From assembly GCF_900636475.1 (NCBI RefSeq), contig NZ_LR134283.1, positions 372,001-436,000 of the forward strand: DNA of 64,000 nucleotides. Reading direction: 5' to 3'. Position numbers and translations under genes: made by a program. Each line of letters begins with the position of its first letter. Within the stretch, counting starts at the first letter, position 1. Origin of the DNA: Streptococcus anginosus. Its GTDB lineage: Bacteria > Bacillota > Bacilli > Lactobacillales > Streptococcaceae. The notes under the pieces were generated by a model. That model was not told where the DNA came from and did no database searches. It saw only the letters and a program-made list of their open reading frames with translations. Shown here piece after piece: positions 54,899-63,996 of the stretch.

Positions 54899-55570
54899 AT
54901 GCAATTAGAGTGGGAAGAGTTTCTGGATCCTTATATTCAAGCGGTTGGTGAATTAAAGATCAAACTGCGTGGGATTCGTAAACAGTATCGAAAACAAAAA
55001 AAACATTCTCCGATTGAATTTGTAACAGGTCGTGTAAAACCGATAGAAAGTATCAAAGAAAAAATGGCTTTGCGTGGGATTAAAGAGGAAAATCTAGCGC
55101 AAGATATGCAAGATATAGCTGGTTTGCGCGTAATGGTTCAATTTGTGGATGACGTAGAAGAAGTTTTGGATGTTTTGCGAAAGCGCCACGACATGCGGAT
55201 TATCCAGGAGCGAGACTATATTAAAAACCGTAAGGCTAGTGGTTATCGAAGCTACCATGTCATTATTGAATATCCTGTTGATACAATTAATGGTAATAAA
55301 ATCATTTTAGCAGAAATTCAAATTCGTACTCTGTCCATGAATTTTTGGGCAACGATTGAACATTCTCTGAATTATAAGTATAAAGGAGAATTTCCAGATG
55401 AGATTAAGAAACGTTTGGAAATTACAGCAAAAATCGCCTATCAATTAGACGAAGAAATGGGAAAAATTCGCGATGATATTCAAGAGGCACAAGCTTTATT
55501 TGACCCAATTAGTCGTAAATTAAATGATGGCGTAGGAAATAGTGACGATACAGATGAAGAATACAGGTAA
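54899..55570 (+). CDS. relQ: small alarmone synthetase RelQ
   Basis: A 223-aa (p)ppGpp synthetase without hydrolase or regulatory domains. The synthetase fold shows ARK-like [60 protein letters not shown] and EIQIRT. It makes ppGpp/pppGpp from GTP or GDP and ATP under cell wall or other stress. It overlaps nadK by 17 bases, so the two are coupled. Confidence 0.94.
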   Translation: MQLEWEEFLDPYIQAVGELKIKLRGIRKQYRKQKKHSPIEFVTGRVKPIESIKEKMALRGIKEENLAQDMQDIAGLRVMVQFVDDVEEVLDVLRKRHDMRIIQERDYIKNRKASGYRSYHVIIEYPVDTINGNKIILAEIQIRTLSMNFWATIEHSLNYKYKGEFPDEIKKRLEITAKIAYQLDEEMGKIRDDIQEAQALFDPISRKLNDGVGNSDDTDEEYR

Positions 55571-56372
55571 AAGAATAGGGATTATCAGTAATCGCAGACG
55601 GCAAAGTCAAGAACTTTGTCGCCAATTAAAACAAAAATTAAAGCAAAATCATTTTATTTTGAATGATAATAATCCTGATATTGTCATTTCAATTGGTGGC
55701 GACGGGATGCTTTTGTCAGCATTTCACAAATATGAAGATCAGCTAGACAAAGTTCGCTTTGTTGGTGTTCACACAGGACATTTGGGCTTTTATACAGATT
55801 ATCGAGATTTTGAGTTGGACAAACTAATTGATAATTTAAAATTAGATACGGGCGCAAAGGTGTCTTATCCGATTTTGAATGTGAAAATTTTCCATGGAAA
55901 TAATGAAATTTGTACAAAGCGTGCATTAAACGAAGCGACAGTCAAGCGTTCTGGACGAACAATGGTCGCTGATATCATTATCAATCAAGTGCATTTTGAG
56001 CGCTTTCGTGGTGATGGCATTTCAGTATCAACTCCGACAGGAAGCACAGCTTACAATAAATCGTTGGGTGGTGCTGTTCTCCATCCAACCATCGAAGCTC
56101 TTCAGATTGCAGAAGTTGCAAGTTTGAACAATCGTGTGTTTCGGACCTTGGGCTCCTCAATTATCGTCCCTAAGAAAGATAAAATTGAAATTGTGCCGAC
56201 TTGGAATGATCGACATGCGATTTCGATTGATAATCAAAATTTTATGATAAACAATATTTCTAAAATTGAATTTCAAATCGATCAACATAAGATTAACTTT
56301 CTTGCTACACCGAGTCATACGAGCTTCTGGAATCGTGTCAAAGATGCCTTTATCGGCGAGGTGGAGGAATGA
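55554..56372 (+). CDS. nadK: NAD kinase
   Basis: A 272-aa kinase making NADP from [16 protein letters not shown] is the GGDG ATP/NAD motif; [25 protein letters not shown] is the second substrate loop. The ATG before KNTGKRIGI is preferred on homology, though an in-frame GTG at 55542 has a slightly better-spaced ribosome site. It ends in an ATGA overlap with the pseudouridine synthase gene. Confidence 0.94.
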   Translation: MKNTGKRIGIISNRRRQSQELCRQLKQKLKQNHFILNDNNPDIVISIGGDGMLLSAFHKYEDQLDKVRFVGVHTGHLGFYTDYRDFELDKLIDNLKLDTGAKVSYPILNVKIFHGNNEICTKRALNEATVKRSGRTMVADIIINQVHFERFRGDGISVSTPTGSTAYNKSLGGAVLHPTIEALQIAEVASLNNRVFRTLGSSIIVPKKDKIEIVPTWNDRHAISIDNQNFMINNISKIEFQIDQHKINFLATPSHTSFWNRVKDAFIGEVEE

Positions 56373-57259
56373 GGTTTGAATTTATCGCAGATGAGCATGT
56401 GAAAGTCAAAACCTTTCTAAAAAAACATGAAATTTCTAAAACTTTGCTTGCGAAAATAAAGTTTTCTGGTGGGGATATTCAGGTGAATGGCAAAAAGCAA
56501 AATGCCATTTATTTGTTAGATATTGGCGACAAAGTTGCCGTCGATATTCCTGCAGAAGAAGGTTTTGGCAGTTTGCAAGCTGTAGAGAAAGATTTAGAAA
56601 TTGTCTACGAAGATGAACATTTTCTGATTTTGAACAAGCCAGCAGGCGTAGCTAGCATTCCTAGTGTGAATCATTCCAATACAATGGCCAATTTTGTAAA
56701 AGCTTACTACATTGCAAATCATTATGAAAATCAGCAAATTCATATTGTGACTCGTTTAGACCGTGATACGAGTGGTCTGATGTTGTTTGCAAAGCACGGT
56801 TATGCTCATGCAAGATTAGATAAACAATTGCAAAAGAAAGTCATTGAGAAGCATTATTATGCTTTGGTCAAGGGTTCGGCACCGTTAAAGCCAGAAGGAG
56901 ATATTATTGCTCCCATAGCGCGTGAAGATAGTAGTATCATTACTCGCTGTGTGGCAAAAAATGGAAAATATGCTCATACGAGTTATAAAGTTTTAGCGCA
57001 GTATGATGATATTTATCTCGTGGATATTCATCTTCATACAGGACGAACACACCAGATTAGGGTTCATTTTTCTTATATTGGTTTTCCGCTCTTGGGAGAT
57101 GACTTATATGGTGGAAGCATGACTGACGGAATAACGCGGCAAGCGCTTCATTGTCATTCATTGCGTTTTTACAATCCATTCCATGAGGAAGTTGTGAATA
57201 AATCAAGTCCTCTTCCGGAAGATTTTAAAACAGTTATTCAAAAATTAAGCAATAATTAA
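56369..57259 (+). CDS. RluD-family rRNA/tRNA pseudouridine synthase
   Basis: A 296-aa synthase with an N-terminal S4-like domain ([30 protein letters not shown]) and the catalytic [19 protein letters not shown] (Asp nucleophile). [23 protein letters not shown] is also typical. It is YjbO/RluD-like, linked with nadK by a 4-base overlap. The exact uridine target is not visible. Confidence 0.93.
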   Translation: MRFEFIADEHVKVKTFLKKHEISKTLLAKIKFSGGDIQVNGKKQNAIYLLDIGDKVAVDIPAEEGFGSLQAVEKDLEIVYEDEHFLILNKPAGVASIPSVNHSNTMANFVKAYYIANHYENQQIHIVTRLDRDTSGLMLFAKHGYAHARLDKQLQKKVIEKHYYALVKGSAPLKPEGDIIAPIAREDSSIITRCVAKNGKYAHTSYKVLAQYDDIYLVDIHLHTGRTHQIRVHFSYIGFPLLGDDLYGGSMTDGITRQALHCHSLRFYNPFHEEVVNKSSPLPEDFKTVIQKLSNN

Positions 57260-57269
57260 GGAGTAAAAC

Positions 57270-58247
57270 ATGAAAATTTTTGAAACAATTCGTGAAACAT
57301 TGCAAGACAAAGAAGTGAAGATTGTCTTACCAGAAGGTGAAGAACCACGTATTCTTCAAGCTACTAAACGTTTGGTAAAGGAAACAAGTATCACACCTGT
57401 TTTATTGGGGAATCCTGAAAAAATTCGTATTTACCTTGAAATTGAAGGTGTGACAGAAGGTTATGAAGTCATTGACCCTCAAAATTGTTCATGCTTTGAA
57501 GAAATGGTTGAAGCTTTTGTAGAACGTCGTAAAGGAAAAATCACAGAAGACGAAGCGCGTAAATTATTGAAAGAGGATGTCAATTATTTTGGTGTCATGC
57601 TTGTTTATCTTGGTAAAGTACAAGGTATGGTTTCTGGTGCGATTCATTCTACAGCAAGCACGGTTCGCCCAGCTCTTCAAATTATCAAAACACTTCCTTG
57701 GGTTTCTCGCACATCTGGTGCCTTTCTCATGGTTCGCGGTGATGAACGCTATGTTTTCAGTGATTGTGCAATCAATATTGATCCAGATGCTAAAACATTA
57801 GCAGAAATTGCTATTAACTCTGCCTTGACCGCGCAAATCTTTGACATTGACCCTAAAGTGGCTATGCTGAGTTATTCAACTAAAGGTTCTGGATTTGGTG
57901 AAAAGGTTGATAAAGTCGTCGAAGCAACAAAACTTGCGCAAGAAATGCGACCAGATCTTGCTATTGATGGAGAATTACAGTTTGATGCGGCATTTGTACC
58001 TAAAACAGCAGAATTAAAAGCTCCAGGCAGCAATGTAGCTGGTCAAGCGACTGTCTTTGTATTTCCTAGTATTGAAGCTGGAAATATCAGCTATAAAATG
58101 GCAGAGCGTCTCGGTGGCTTCTCAGCAGTCGGTCCTATTTTGCAAGGATTGAATCATCCAGTAAACGACCTTTCACGTGGATGCAACGCTGATGATGTTT
58201 ATAAATTAACATTGATTACTGCCAGCCAAGCAGTTGGTCATTATTAG
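57270..58247 (+). CDS. pta: phosphate acetyltransferase
   Basis: A 325-aa single-domain Pta converting acetyl-CoA to acetyl phosphate, giving ATP through acetate kinase. VKIVLPEGEEPRIL, GMVSGAIHSTASTVRPALQIIKT, MLSYSTKGSGFGEKV and DGELQFDAAFVP are visible. GGAGTAAAAC lies before the ATG, ten bases after the pseudouridine synthase gene. Terminator at 58259-58290. Confidence 0.95.
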   Translation: MKIFETIRETLQDKEVKIVLPEGEEPRILQATKRLVKETSITPVLLGNPEKIRIYLEIEGVTEGYEVIDPQNCSCFEEMVEAFVERRKGKITEDEARKLLKEDVNYFGVMLVYLGKVQGMVSGAIHSTASTVRPALQIIKTLPWVSRTSGAFLMVRGDERYVFSDCAINIDPDAKTLAEIAINSALTAQIFDIDPKVAMLSYSTKGSGFGEKVDKVVEATKLAQEMRPDLAIDGELQFDAAFVPKTAELKAPGSNVAGQATVFVFPSIEAGNISYKMAERLGGFSAVGPILQGLNHPVNDLSRGCNADDVYKLTLITASQAVGHY

Positions 58248-58258
58248 AAAGCCAAGAC

Positions 58259-58290
58259 AGAATCCAGAATTCAAGTTCTGGGTTCTCTTT
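58259..58290 (+). terminator. terminator of relQ-pta operon
   Basis: AGAATCCAGAA / TTCTGGGTTCT 11-bp stem (one wobble) and T-tail; the mutY -10 starts within ten bases. Confidence 0.85.
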
Positions 58291-58298
58291 TTATTTTG

Positions 58299-58307
58299 TG
58301 TTATACT
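58299..58307 (+). promoter_or_regulatory. extended -10 promoter of mutY
   Basis: TGTTATACT with the hexamer at 58302-58307. Only six bases separate it from the mutY ATG, so the message may be leaderless. Confidence 0.6.
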
Positions 58308-58313
58308 AAAGTT

Positions 58314-59483
58314 ATGTTAGATTTGAAAAAATATGGAATTGAGATGTGGGAGGATGAAAAAATTGCCTCCTTTCGCCAAAAATTATTAGCTTGGTATGAT
58401 GAGAATAAACGTGATTTGCCTTGGCGGAGAAGCAGTAATCCTTATCATATCTGGATTTCAGAAATTATGCTTCAGCAAACACGGGTAGATACGGTTATTC
58501 CTTACTATGAGCGCTTTTTAGCCTGGTTTCCGACAATCAAAGATTTAGCAATGGCTTCAGAAGAACGTTTGCTTAAAGCTTGGGAGGGGCTAGGTTACTA
58601 CTCGCGAGTACGCAATATGCAACAGGCTGCTCAGCAGATTATGACAGATTTTAGTGGCGAGTTTCCTCACACTTACGAGGAGATTTCTAGTCTGAAAGGA
58701 ATTGGTCCTTATACAGCAGGAGCTATTGCAAGTATTGCTTTTGGTTTGCCTGAGCCAGCGGTTGATGGGAATGTTATGCGGGTCCTGAGCCGTTTATTTG
58801 AAGTGAATTTGGATATTGGTGTCCCTGCTAACCGAAAGGTTTTTCAAGCGATGATGGAAATTCTGATTGACCCCCAAAGACCGGGAGATTTCAACCAAGC
58901 TTTGATGGATTTAGGCTCAGATATTGAAGCACCTATCAACCCTAGACCTGATGACAGTCCAGTAAGGGAATTTAGCGCTGCTTACTTACATGGAACAATG
59001 GATAGATACCCTATCAAAGCTCCTAAGAAAAAACCAGTTCCAGTTTATTTGTATGGTTTGATTATCCAGAATAATCAAGGAGAATTTCTTTTAGAGAAAA
59101 ATGAAACAAGCAGTCTTTTATCAGGATTTTGGCACTTTCCTTTGATTGAAGTGGAAGAATTTCCGGACGGTGAACAGTTATCCTTTTTTGAAGTGGCAGA
59201 AAATCAAGTTGCATTTGAATTATCTCCGCAAGAAAGCTTTGAGCAGGACTATGATGTGGTAGTGAATTGGCAGGAGCAAGCTTTTCCGACAATTCAACAT
59301 GTGTTCAGTCATCGCAAGTGGCAGATTCGTTTGCTTTACGGTCGAGTAGCAAATATGACAAAAAATCAAAAAGAGGAACAAGTTCTGTGGCTGCATCCTG
59401 ATGACTTTACCGACTATCCGTTTGCGAAACCTCAGCAGAAGATGTGGCAAGCCTTTCAGGAAGGCAAATTAAAAGGAAATTAA
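58314..59483 (+). CDS. mutY: A/G-specific adenine glycosylase MutY, cluster-less type
   Basis: A 389-aa glycosylase removing A opposite 8-oxoG. Catalytic Glu in ISEIMLQQTRVD, HhH LKGIGPYTAGAIASIAFG, catalytic Asp in AVDGNVMRVL, and a C-terminal Nudix-like domain (VPVYLYGLIIQNNQGEFLL) for 8-oxoG recognition. Where other MutY proteins carry four Cys ligands for a 4Fe-4S cluster, this reads DLGSDIEAPINPRPDDSPV, and the protein has no Cys at all. Start chosen by homology to streptococcal MutY; a later ATG at 58344 is possible. Confidence 0.94.
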   Translation: MLDLKKYGIEMWEDEKIASFRQKLLAWYDENKRDLPWRRSSNPYHIWISEIMLQQTRVDTVIPYYERFLAWFPTIKDLAMASEERLLKAWEGLGYYSRVRNMQQAAQQIMTDFSGEFPHTYEEISSLKGIGPYTAGAIASIAFGLPEPAVDGNVMRVLSRLFEVNLDIGVPANRKVFQAMMEILIDPQRPGDFNQALMDLGSDIEAPINPRPDDSPVREFSAAYLHGTMDRYPIKAPKKKPVPVYLYGLIIQNNQGEFLLEKNETSSLLSGFWHFPLIEVEEFPDGEQLSFFEVAENQVAFELSPQESFEQDYDVVVNWQEQAFPTIQHVFSHRKWQIRLLYGRVANMTKNQKEEQVLWLHPDDFTDYPFAKPQQKMWQAFQEGKLKGN

Positions 59484-59565
59484 ATGTTAAGAGGCAAGGA
59501 TAACATGCTCCCTGCCTCGCTTTGTGATTGTAAAAGCCACTGTCTAGTTGGTTTATAATATGCTG

Positions 59566-59599
59566 TGAAGTTGGTGATTTATCTCAGCTTCATTTTTTT
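59566..59599 (+). terminator. terminator downstream of mutY / bta
   Basis: TGAAGTTG / CAGCTTCA stem (one wobble) followed by a run of seven T. A weaker GAGGCA / TGCCTC stem (59491-59518) lies nearer to mutY. Confidence 0.75.
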
Positions 59600-59945
59600 A
59601 TAAGTTAGCGAATGACTTGATTTCCTCAGCCGTCATAGAAGAGTCACAACGGACAGCTACTTGGCCATTCTCTATGTGTAGGAAACCTGGTACAGTTGGG
59701 ATTCCGTATTCGGAACGGAAAGCTTGGAGCTCTTCCAGTTCACTAGGTTCCTCACTATTGATAAAGAAAATATGTGCTTGGGTTTCAGCGACAACACTAG
59801 CTAGCGTAGTGGCGAATTTACGACAGTAAGGGCACGTTTTACGCCCAATGAAAAAAGTTGCGTTTTCTTTATTTGCAATGGCTTGTCGGGCACGTTCAAC
59901 AGTCGTGACTTCTAAATCTTTGATATCTTGTGTAAATTTATCCAT
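59598..59945 (-). CDS. PedC/Bta-like thioredoxin (bacteriocin accessory family)
   Basis: A 115-aa thioredoxin-fold protein with the CPYC active site in FFIGRKTCPYCRKFA and the cis-Pro segment YGIPTVPGFLHI. No signal peptide is seen, so it is cytoplasmic. It closely follows the pneumococcal bacteriocin transport accessory protein as I recall it; the family aids disulfide formation in some class II bacteriocins. No bacteriocin or immunity gene lies nearby, so a general redox role is equally likely. Confidence 0.85.
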   Translation of the reverse strand: MDKFTQDIKDLEVTTVERARQAIANKENATFFIGRKTCPYCRKFATTLASVVAETQAHIFFINSEEPSELEELQAFRSEYGIPTVPGFLHIENGQVAVRCDSSMTAEEIKSFANL

Positions 59946-60114
59946 AAAATAACCTCATTTCTTTTGTTCATTCTAGTATGCCACAAATAGGAAAATAATG
60001 CAGAGATTTGAAATGAAATGTAAAATATTGAAAGAGAAGTGAAACAGGACAACAGTCTGCTAGACTGTTTGAAGTTGTAAGCAGAGAAAATATTATTTTC
60101 TATTATAAAAGCAG

Positions 60115-60148
60115 TTCGAGCCTGAGATATTATTGTCCCAGACTCGAA
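60115..60148 (-). terminator. terminator of pgm
   Basis: On the minus strand TTCGAGTCTG / CAGGCTCGAA (10 pairs, one wobble) with a TTTTATAA tail, about 55 bases after the pgm stop. The loop contains GGGACAATA, similar to the tails of the intergenic elements. Confidence 0.7.
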
Positions 60149-60201
60149 GTTTGAATATTGTGGAAGTTAGAATGAGAACTCAAAGCCTTCTTACTTTTTG
60201 C

Positions 60202-61920
60202 TTATTTTACAAAATCATTGATTTCTGCTTCAATTTTTGCAATTTTTGCTTGAGCGTCTTGGCTAGAATTTCCGACAACAGCAATGTAGAATTTGATTTT
60301 TGGTTCAGTTCCTGAAGGACGTACAGCAATCCATGAACCATCAGTAAGTGTGTATTTTAATACATCGCTTGGTGGAGTTGTTAATTTCCTTACATTACCG
60401 TCAGAATCAGTAGCAGTTTGTACTTTGAAATCTTCTGTGACTGCAACAGCAGTAGCGTTGAATTCTTTCGGTGCATTGTCACGGAACTTGCTCATAATAG
60501 CTTTGATTTGTTCCGCGCCATCAACACCAGATAGAGTAACTGAAATAGTCTTTTCAGCATAATAACCATATTCTTTGTAGATTTCTTCGATTCCGTCTGC
60601 AAGAGTCAAGCCACGAGAGCGGTAGTAGGCAGCTAATTCTGCAACAACTAATACAGCTTGGATAGCATCTTTGTCGCGCACAAATGGTTTAATCAAGTAA
60701 CCAAAGCTTTCTTCAAAGCCCATCATGTAAGTGTGATTGTGTTTTTCTTCAAATTCTTGAATCTTTTCAGCGATAAATTTGAAACCAGTTAAGACGTTAA
60801 ACATGGTAGCGCCGTAGCTTTCAGCAATCTTGGTTACAAGATCGGTAGAGACAATGGATTTGCAAAGTGCTGCATTTGCAGGAAGTGTTCCAGCAGTCTT
60901 ATGCGCTTCAAGGATATACTTGGCCATAATTGCACCAATTTGATTTCCTGAAAGATTGCGATAGCTACCATCTTTTTGGAGAACTTCAACACCTACACGG
61001 TCAGCATCTGGGTCTGTTGCGACAAGGACGTCCGCACCAACTTTGCGTCCCAATTCTTCAGCGAGAGAGAAAGCAGCTTGGTTTTCTGGATTTGGTGATT
61101 TGACAGTGGAGAAGTCTGGATCTGGCACGCATTGAGCTTCAACAACCTGAACAGAGTCAAAACCAGCTTGGGCAAATGCTCGGCGTGCTAACATTTCACC
61201 TGTACCGTGAAGCGGAGTGTAGACGATTTTCATGTCTTTGCCATATTCGTCAATCAATTGTTGATTGATATTCACGTCTTTTACTTCTTTAAGGTATTCA
61301 GTATCAACGTTTTCACCGATGATTTCAATCAATCCAGATGCTTTTTCGGCTTCAACATCAGCTACTTCAATAGTAAATGGATTTTCAATGGCACGAATAT
61401 AAGCTGTTAGAGCATCAGCGTCATGAGGTGGCATTTGCCCCCCATCTTCACCATAAACTTTATAACCATTAAATGGAGCAGGATTGTGGCTAGCAGTAAT
61501 CATAATTCCAGCAAAAGTTCCTAAATGGCGAACCGCAAATGACAGTTCTGGTGTTGGACGGAGACTTTCAAATACATAAGATTTAATGCCATGTTTTGCT
61601 AAAACAGCAGCAGATTCAAAGGCAAATTCTGGAGAGAAGTGACGAGAGTCATAAGCGATAGCGACACCGCGTTTTTTGAAATCTTCACCTTTTTCATCAA
61701 TCAAATGTGCTAAACCTTCAGTTGCCTGACGAACGACATAAATATTGATACGATTCGTACCTGCACCAATCAAGGCACGCATACCAGCAGTACCAAATTC
61801 AAGATTTGTATAAAAAGCATCTTCTTTTGTCTTTTCGTCCATCGAATCCAATTCTTTACGAAGGTAGTCTGGAAGTTCTGCAAAATCAAGCCATTTTTTG
61901 AAATTTTCTTGGTAAGTCAT
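60202..61920 (-). CDS. pgm: alpha-phosphoglucomutase
   Basis: A 572-aa phosphohexomutase linking glucose 6-phosphate and glucose 1-phosphate for wall and capsule sugar nucleotides. The phosphoserine loop is MITASHNPAPFNGYKVYGEDGGQ, the metal loop DPDADRVGVEV, the sugar loop GFEESFG and the phosphate-binding RPSGTEPKIKFY. Length fits the PgcA-type of Gram-positives. Single gene with promoter and terminator; a cre-like site covers its start region. Confidence 0.95.
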   Translation of the reverse strand: MTYQENFKKWLDFAELPDYLRKELDSMDEKTKEDAFYTNLEFGTAGMRALIGAGTNRINIYVVRQATEGLAHLIDEKGEDFKKRGVAIAYDSRHFSPEFAFESAAVLAKHGIKSYVFESLRPTPELSFAVRHLGTFAGIMITASHNPAPFNGYKVYGEDGGQMPPHDADALTAYIRAIENPFTIEVADVEAEKASGLIEIIGENVDTEYLKEVKDVNINQQLIDEYGKDMKIVYTPLHGTGEMLARRAFAQAGFDSVQVVEAQCVPDPDFSTVKSPNPENQAAFSLAEELGRKVGADVLVATDPDADRVGVEVLQKDGSYRNLSGNQIGAIMAKYILEAHKTAGTLPANAALCKSIVSTDLVTKIAESYGATMFNVLTGFKFIAEKIQEFEEKHNHTYMMGFEESFGYLIKPFVRDKDAIQAVLVVAELAAYYRSRGLTLADGIEEIYKEYGYYAEKTISVTLSGVDGAEQIKAIMSKFRDNAPKEFNATAVAVTEDFKVQTATDSDGNVRKLTTPPSDVLKYTLTDGSWIAVRPSGTEPKIKFYIAVVGNSSQDAQAKIAKIEAEINDFVK

Positions 61921-62044
61921 TACGAAATCTCCTTTTTAAAATAGGGAAGCTTATGAAAAATCAGTGAAAACAGGAAATGTCATTACCTATTTAATAAAGG
62001 AGTGAGCATATCCAGTTTTCTCAATTTTTCAGCTTTCTGCATTG

Positions 62045-62063
62045 TTTAACCGTTTTCATTATA
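62045..62063 (-). promoter_or_regulatory. pgm promoter -10 with cre-like site
   Basis: On the minus strand TATAAT (62058-62063) is followed by TGAAAACGGTTAAA (62045-62058), which matches 13 of 14 positions of the CcpA consensus TGNAANCGNTNNCA. A leader of ~130 bases then leads to AAAAAGGAG before the pgm ATG. Confidence 0.5.
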
Positions 62064-62080
62064 GCATTTTTTCATAAAAA

Positions 62081-62100
62081 AATCACGATTTCACGTGATT
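62081..62100 (-). terminator. terminator of coaB-coaC-ECF operon
   Basis: AATCACG / CGTGATT 7-bp stem with a T-run (TTTTTTT) on the minus strand, overlapping the stop codon of the ECF gene. Confidence 0.75.
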
Positions 62101-62662
62101 ATTTTCTAACTTTTTCAAGAGCTGGAATAATGGTAACTGTCAGAAGCGCAGAAATAATCATTTCAGCAATGGAATTGGTTGAAATGACAGAAGCAAGCAG
62201 TAGTTGAATGTTTCCGTTATATACTTTGGAGAATAGTAGGAAAATCCCTCCTAAAACAAAAATAGTATTTGTCAATGAACCGACTGTTCCAGCTAAGATA
62301 AGTCCGGTCTTATTTTTAAGATATTTATAAACAAAATAAGGAGTAATTCCGATTAAGATTCGCGGAACGAGGGCAATGATGAGCGAATAAATATTCCCAT
62401 TAGGGACAAACGGGCTAAACAAGTAACTGGTTGGCAAGAGAACAAGTGTGTTCGTAACCAGACTAATGATACCCATTAGCGCCCCTAAAATAGCGCCTAC
62501 CTTTGGTCCATATAAAATACTTGCAATAATAACGGGAATGTGGACAATCGTTGGTTTGATTGGGACGGGAAAAAGGTTAAATATTACTGAACTCAATAGA
62601 TGAATGACGAGCATAATCGCAAAAAAGATAGCAATTTGAGCAATATTAGATTGTTTCTTCAT
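62099..62662 (-). CDS. ECF transporter S component, probably for pantothenate
   Basis: A 187-aa membrane protein with about six helices and the S-component-like opening QIAIFFAIMLVIHLLSSVIF, then KPTIVHIPVIIASILYGPKVGAILGALMG. It overlaps coaC by 17 bases and is the third gene of coaB-coaC-ECF. Since CoaBC acts on phosphopantothenate, the cargo is most likely pantothenate (PanT-like); this is inference from operon context. It needs an ECF energy module coded elsewhere. Confidence 0.85.
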   Translation of the reverse strand: MKKQSNIAQIAIFFAIMLVIHLLSSVIFNLFPVPIKPTIVHIPVIIASILYGPKVGAILGALMGIISLVTNTLVLLPTSYLFSPFVPNGNIYSLIIALVPRILIGITPYFVYKYLKNKTGLILAGTVGSLTNTIFVLGGIFLLFSKVYNGNIQLLLASVISTNSIAEMIISALLTVTIIPALEKVRK

Positions 62663-63197
62663 AAATCATTTCCTTTACTTTTTTTATAATTGTTTCTACA
62701 GAAGCAAGGGCGCCAATTCCGTGGTCACCACAGGCTAGGACGGTTTCTCTAGGCTGAATCATTTGCCAGCCGTATTTTTCTAGTTTAGATAGATTTTCTT
62801 GAGTGATTGGATTTTCATACATTTTAGTATTCATAGCTGGGGCTAATACCTTTTTGGCTGTTGATGGCAGAGCAAGTGCGGTACTGGTTATCATATTGTC
62901 TGCAAAGCCATTAGCTAATTTAGCGATCGTATTGGCGGAAGCAGGTGCAACTAAGAAAAGATCCGTTTGCTTGGCAATTTCAATATGATTGACCTTGTTT
63001 GGCGCAGGCTCCTCCATGACATCTGTATGCACTAAATTTTTCGACAATACCTGCAAAGTCAGCGGTGTAATGAAATTTGTAGCTGCTTGAGACATCAGAA
63101 CAGTCACCTTTTGATTGTCTTTTGTCAATTGACTGGTCAAGTCAGCAGCTTTATATGCGGCAATGCTTCCTGTGACGGCTAAAGTAATATGTTTCAT
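62646..63197 (-). CDS. coaC: phosphopantothenoylcysteine decarboxylase
   Basis: A 183-aa flavoprotein decarboxylase of CoA synthesis. VTGSIAAYKAADL is the flavin loop, NHIEIAKQTDLFLVAPASANTIAKLA contains the active His, and PAMNTKMYENP is the substrate clamp. ACGDHGIGALA carries the conserved Cys. In streptococci CoaB and CoaC are separate proteins; coaB is upstream with a 4-base overlap. Confidence 0.94.
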   Translation of the reverse strand: MKHITLAVTGSIAAYKAADLTSQLTKDNQKVTVLMSQAATNFITPLTLQVLSKNLVHTDVMEEPAPNKVNHIEIAKQTDLFLVAPASANTIAKLANGFADNMITSTALALPSTAKKVLAPAMNTKMYENPITQENLSKLEKYGWQMIQPRETVLACGDHGIGALASVETIIKKVKEMIYEETI

Positions 63198-63886
63198 AAA
63201 TTGTCCTTTGTGTGAATGTGTGTTACGAGTTGTTGAGCGATTTCCTCTTTTGTGTTGGCTTCTATGACAGAATTTTCTTTGACTAAGTAAGCATGATGTT
63301 GATTATTGGAAATATCATACAAGTCATTTGCTACAATTATTTCAGCTTGATTTTTAGCAAGACTGGCACGAGCAACTGTCAGTAATTCTTCTTTAGAAAC
63401 ATCAACTAAGAGTTTAAAACCAATTAGACGGATATTGGGATTCCATTTTTTGACTTGATTGATAATTTTCGGTGTTTGTTTGAGGAAGAGCACCTGATAA
63501 TCATCTTGTGATGAAATCTTCCCTTGGACGTTTGTTTTGTTCAAAAACTCTGTTAAATCCTGCGAAGCAGTGATTTGGTCAAATCCTGCCATATAAATAG
63601 GAGTATAGTCAGAGACAGCCATTGAATGAATCAAAACATCATGAGTTTTGACCAAAGACTGCATTGTTTCTAGCAAATCTTGAACATTTTCAATGATTTG
63701 AATGGTTAAATTTGGATGAGCAGCAGGCTTGACAGCATTCTGTGTAGTGACTAAGGTGACCTGATCACCTTGTGCTAAAAAACTCTCCGCAATAAGAGCA
63801 CCAAGCTTTCCTGTTGAGTGATTCGTAATAGAACGAACTTGATCGATTTTTTCGCTCGTTCCGCCAGAAGTAATCAATAGTTTCAT
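63194..63886 (-). CDS. coaB: phosphopantothenate--cysteine ligase
   Basis: A 230-aa ligase that joins cysteine to 4'-phosphopantothenate. LITSGGTSEKIDQVRSITNHSTGKLG is the nucleotide-binding opening, MAVSDYTPI and GFKLLVD are further conserved parts, and IIVANDLYDISNN lies near the C-terminus. It is the first gene of the leftward operon. The leader is very short (a TAAAAT-like -10 lies only ~10 bases before the start). Confidence 0.93.
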   Translation of the reverse strand: MKLLITSGGTSEKIDQVRSITNHSTGKLGALIAESFLAQGDQVTLVTTQNAVKPAAHPNLTIQIIENVQDLLETMQSLVKTHDVLIHSMAVSDYTPIYMAGFDQITASQDLTEFLNKTNVQGKISSQDDYQVLFLKQTPKIINQVKKWNPNIRLIGFKLLVDVSKEELLTVARASLAKNQAEIIVANDLYDISNNQHHAYLVKENSVIEANTKEEIAQQLVTHIHTKDNL

Positions 63887-63987
63887 AACTAAATTTTACA
63901 CAAAAAAAGTTAATTCGTAAATAGAAAAGACTTTTCCGAACGTTTTTGAGAATTTTAGCTTTGAAAGTGTTTGTTTTCTTTATTTTT

Positions 63988-63996
63988 TGGTATAAT
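63988..63996 (+). promoter_or_regulatory. extended -10 promoter reading out of the window
   Basis: TGGTATAAT at the right edge, divergent from coaB. In related streptococci fhs (formate-tetrahydrofolate ligase) lies next to coaB, so the next gene may be fhs; that is not visible here. Confidence 0.6.

Noticed and set aside
59554..59599. Possible tiny RNA gene: TATAAT followed by a terminator
   Set aside because: The product would be about 34 bases and no -35 or TG extension is present; the hairpin is better explained as the terminator between mutY and the thioredoxin gene.
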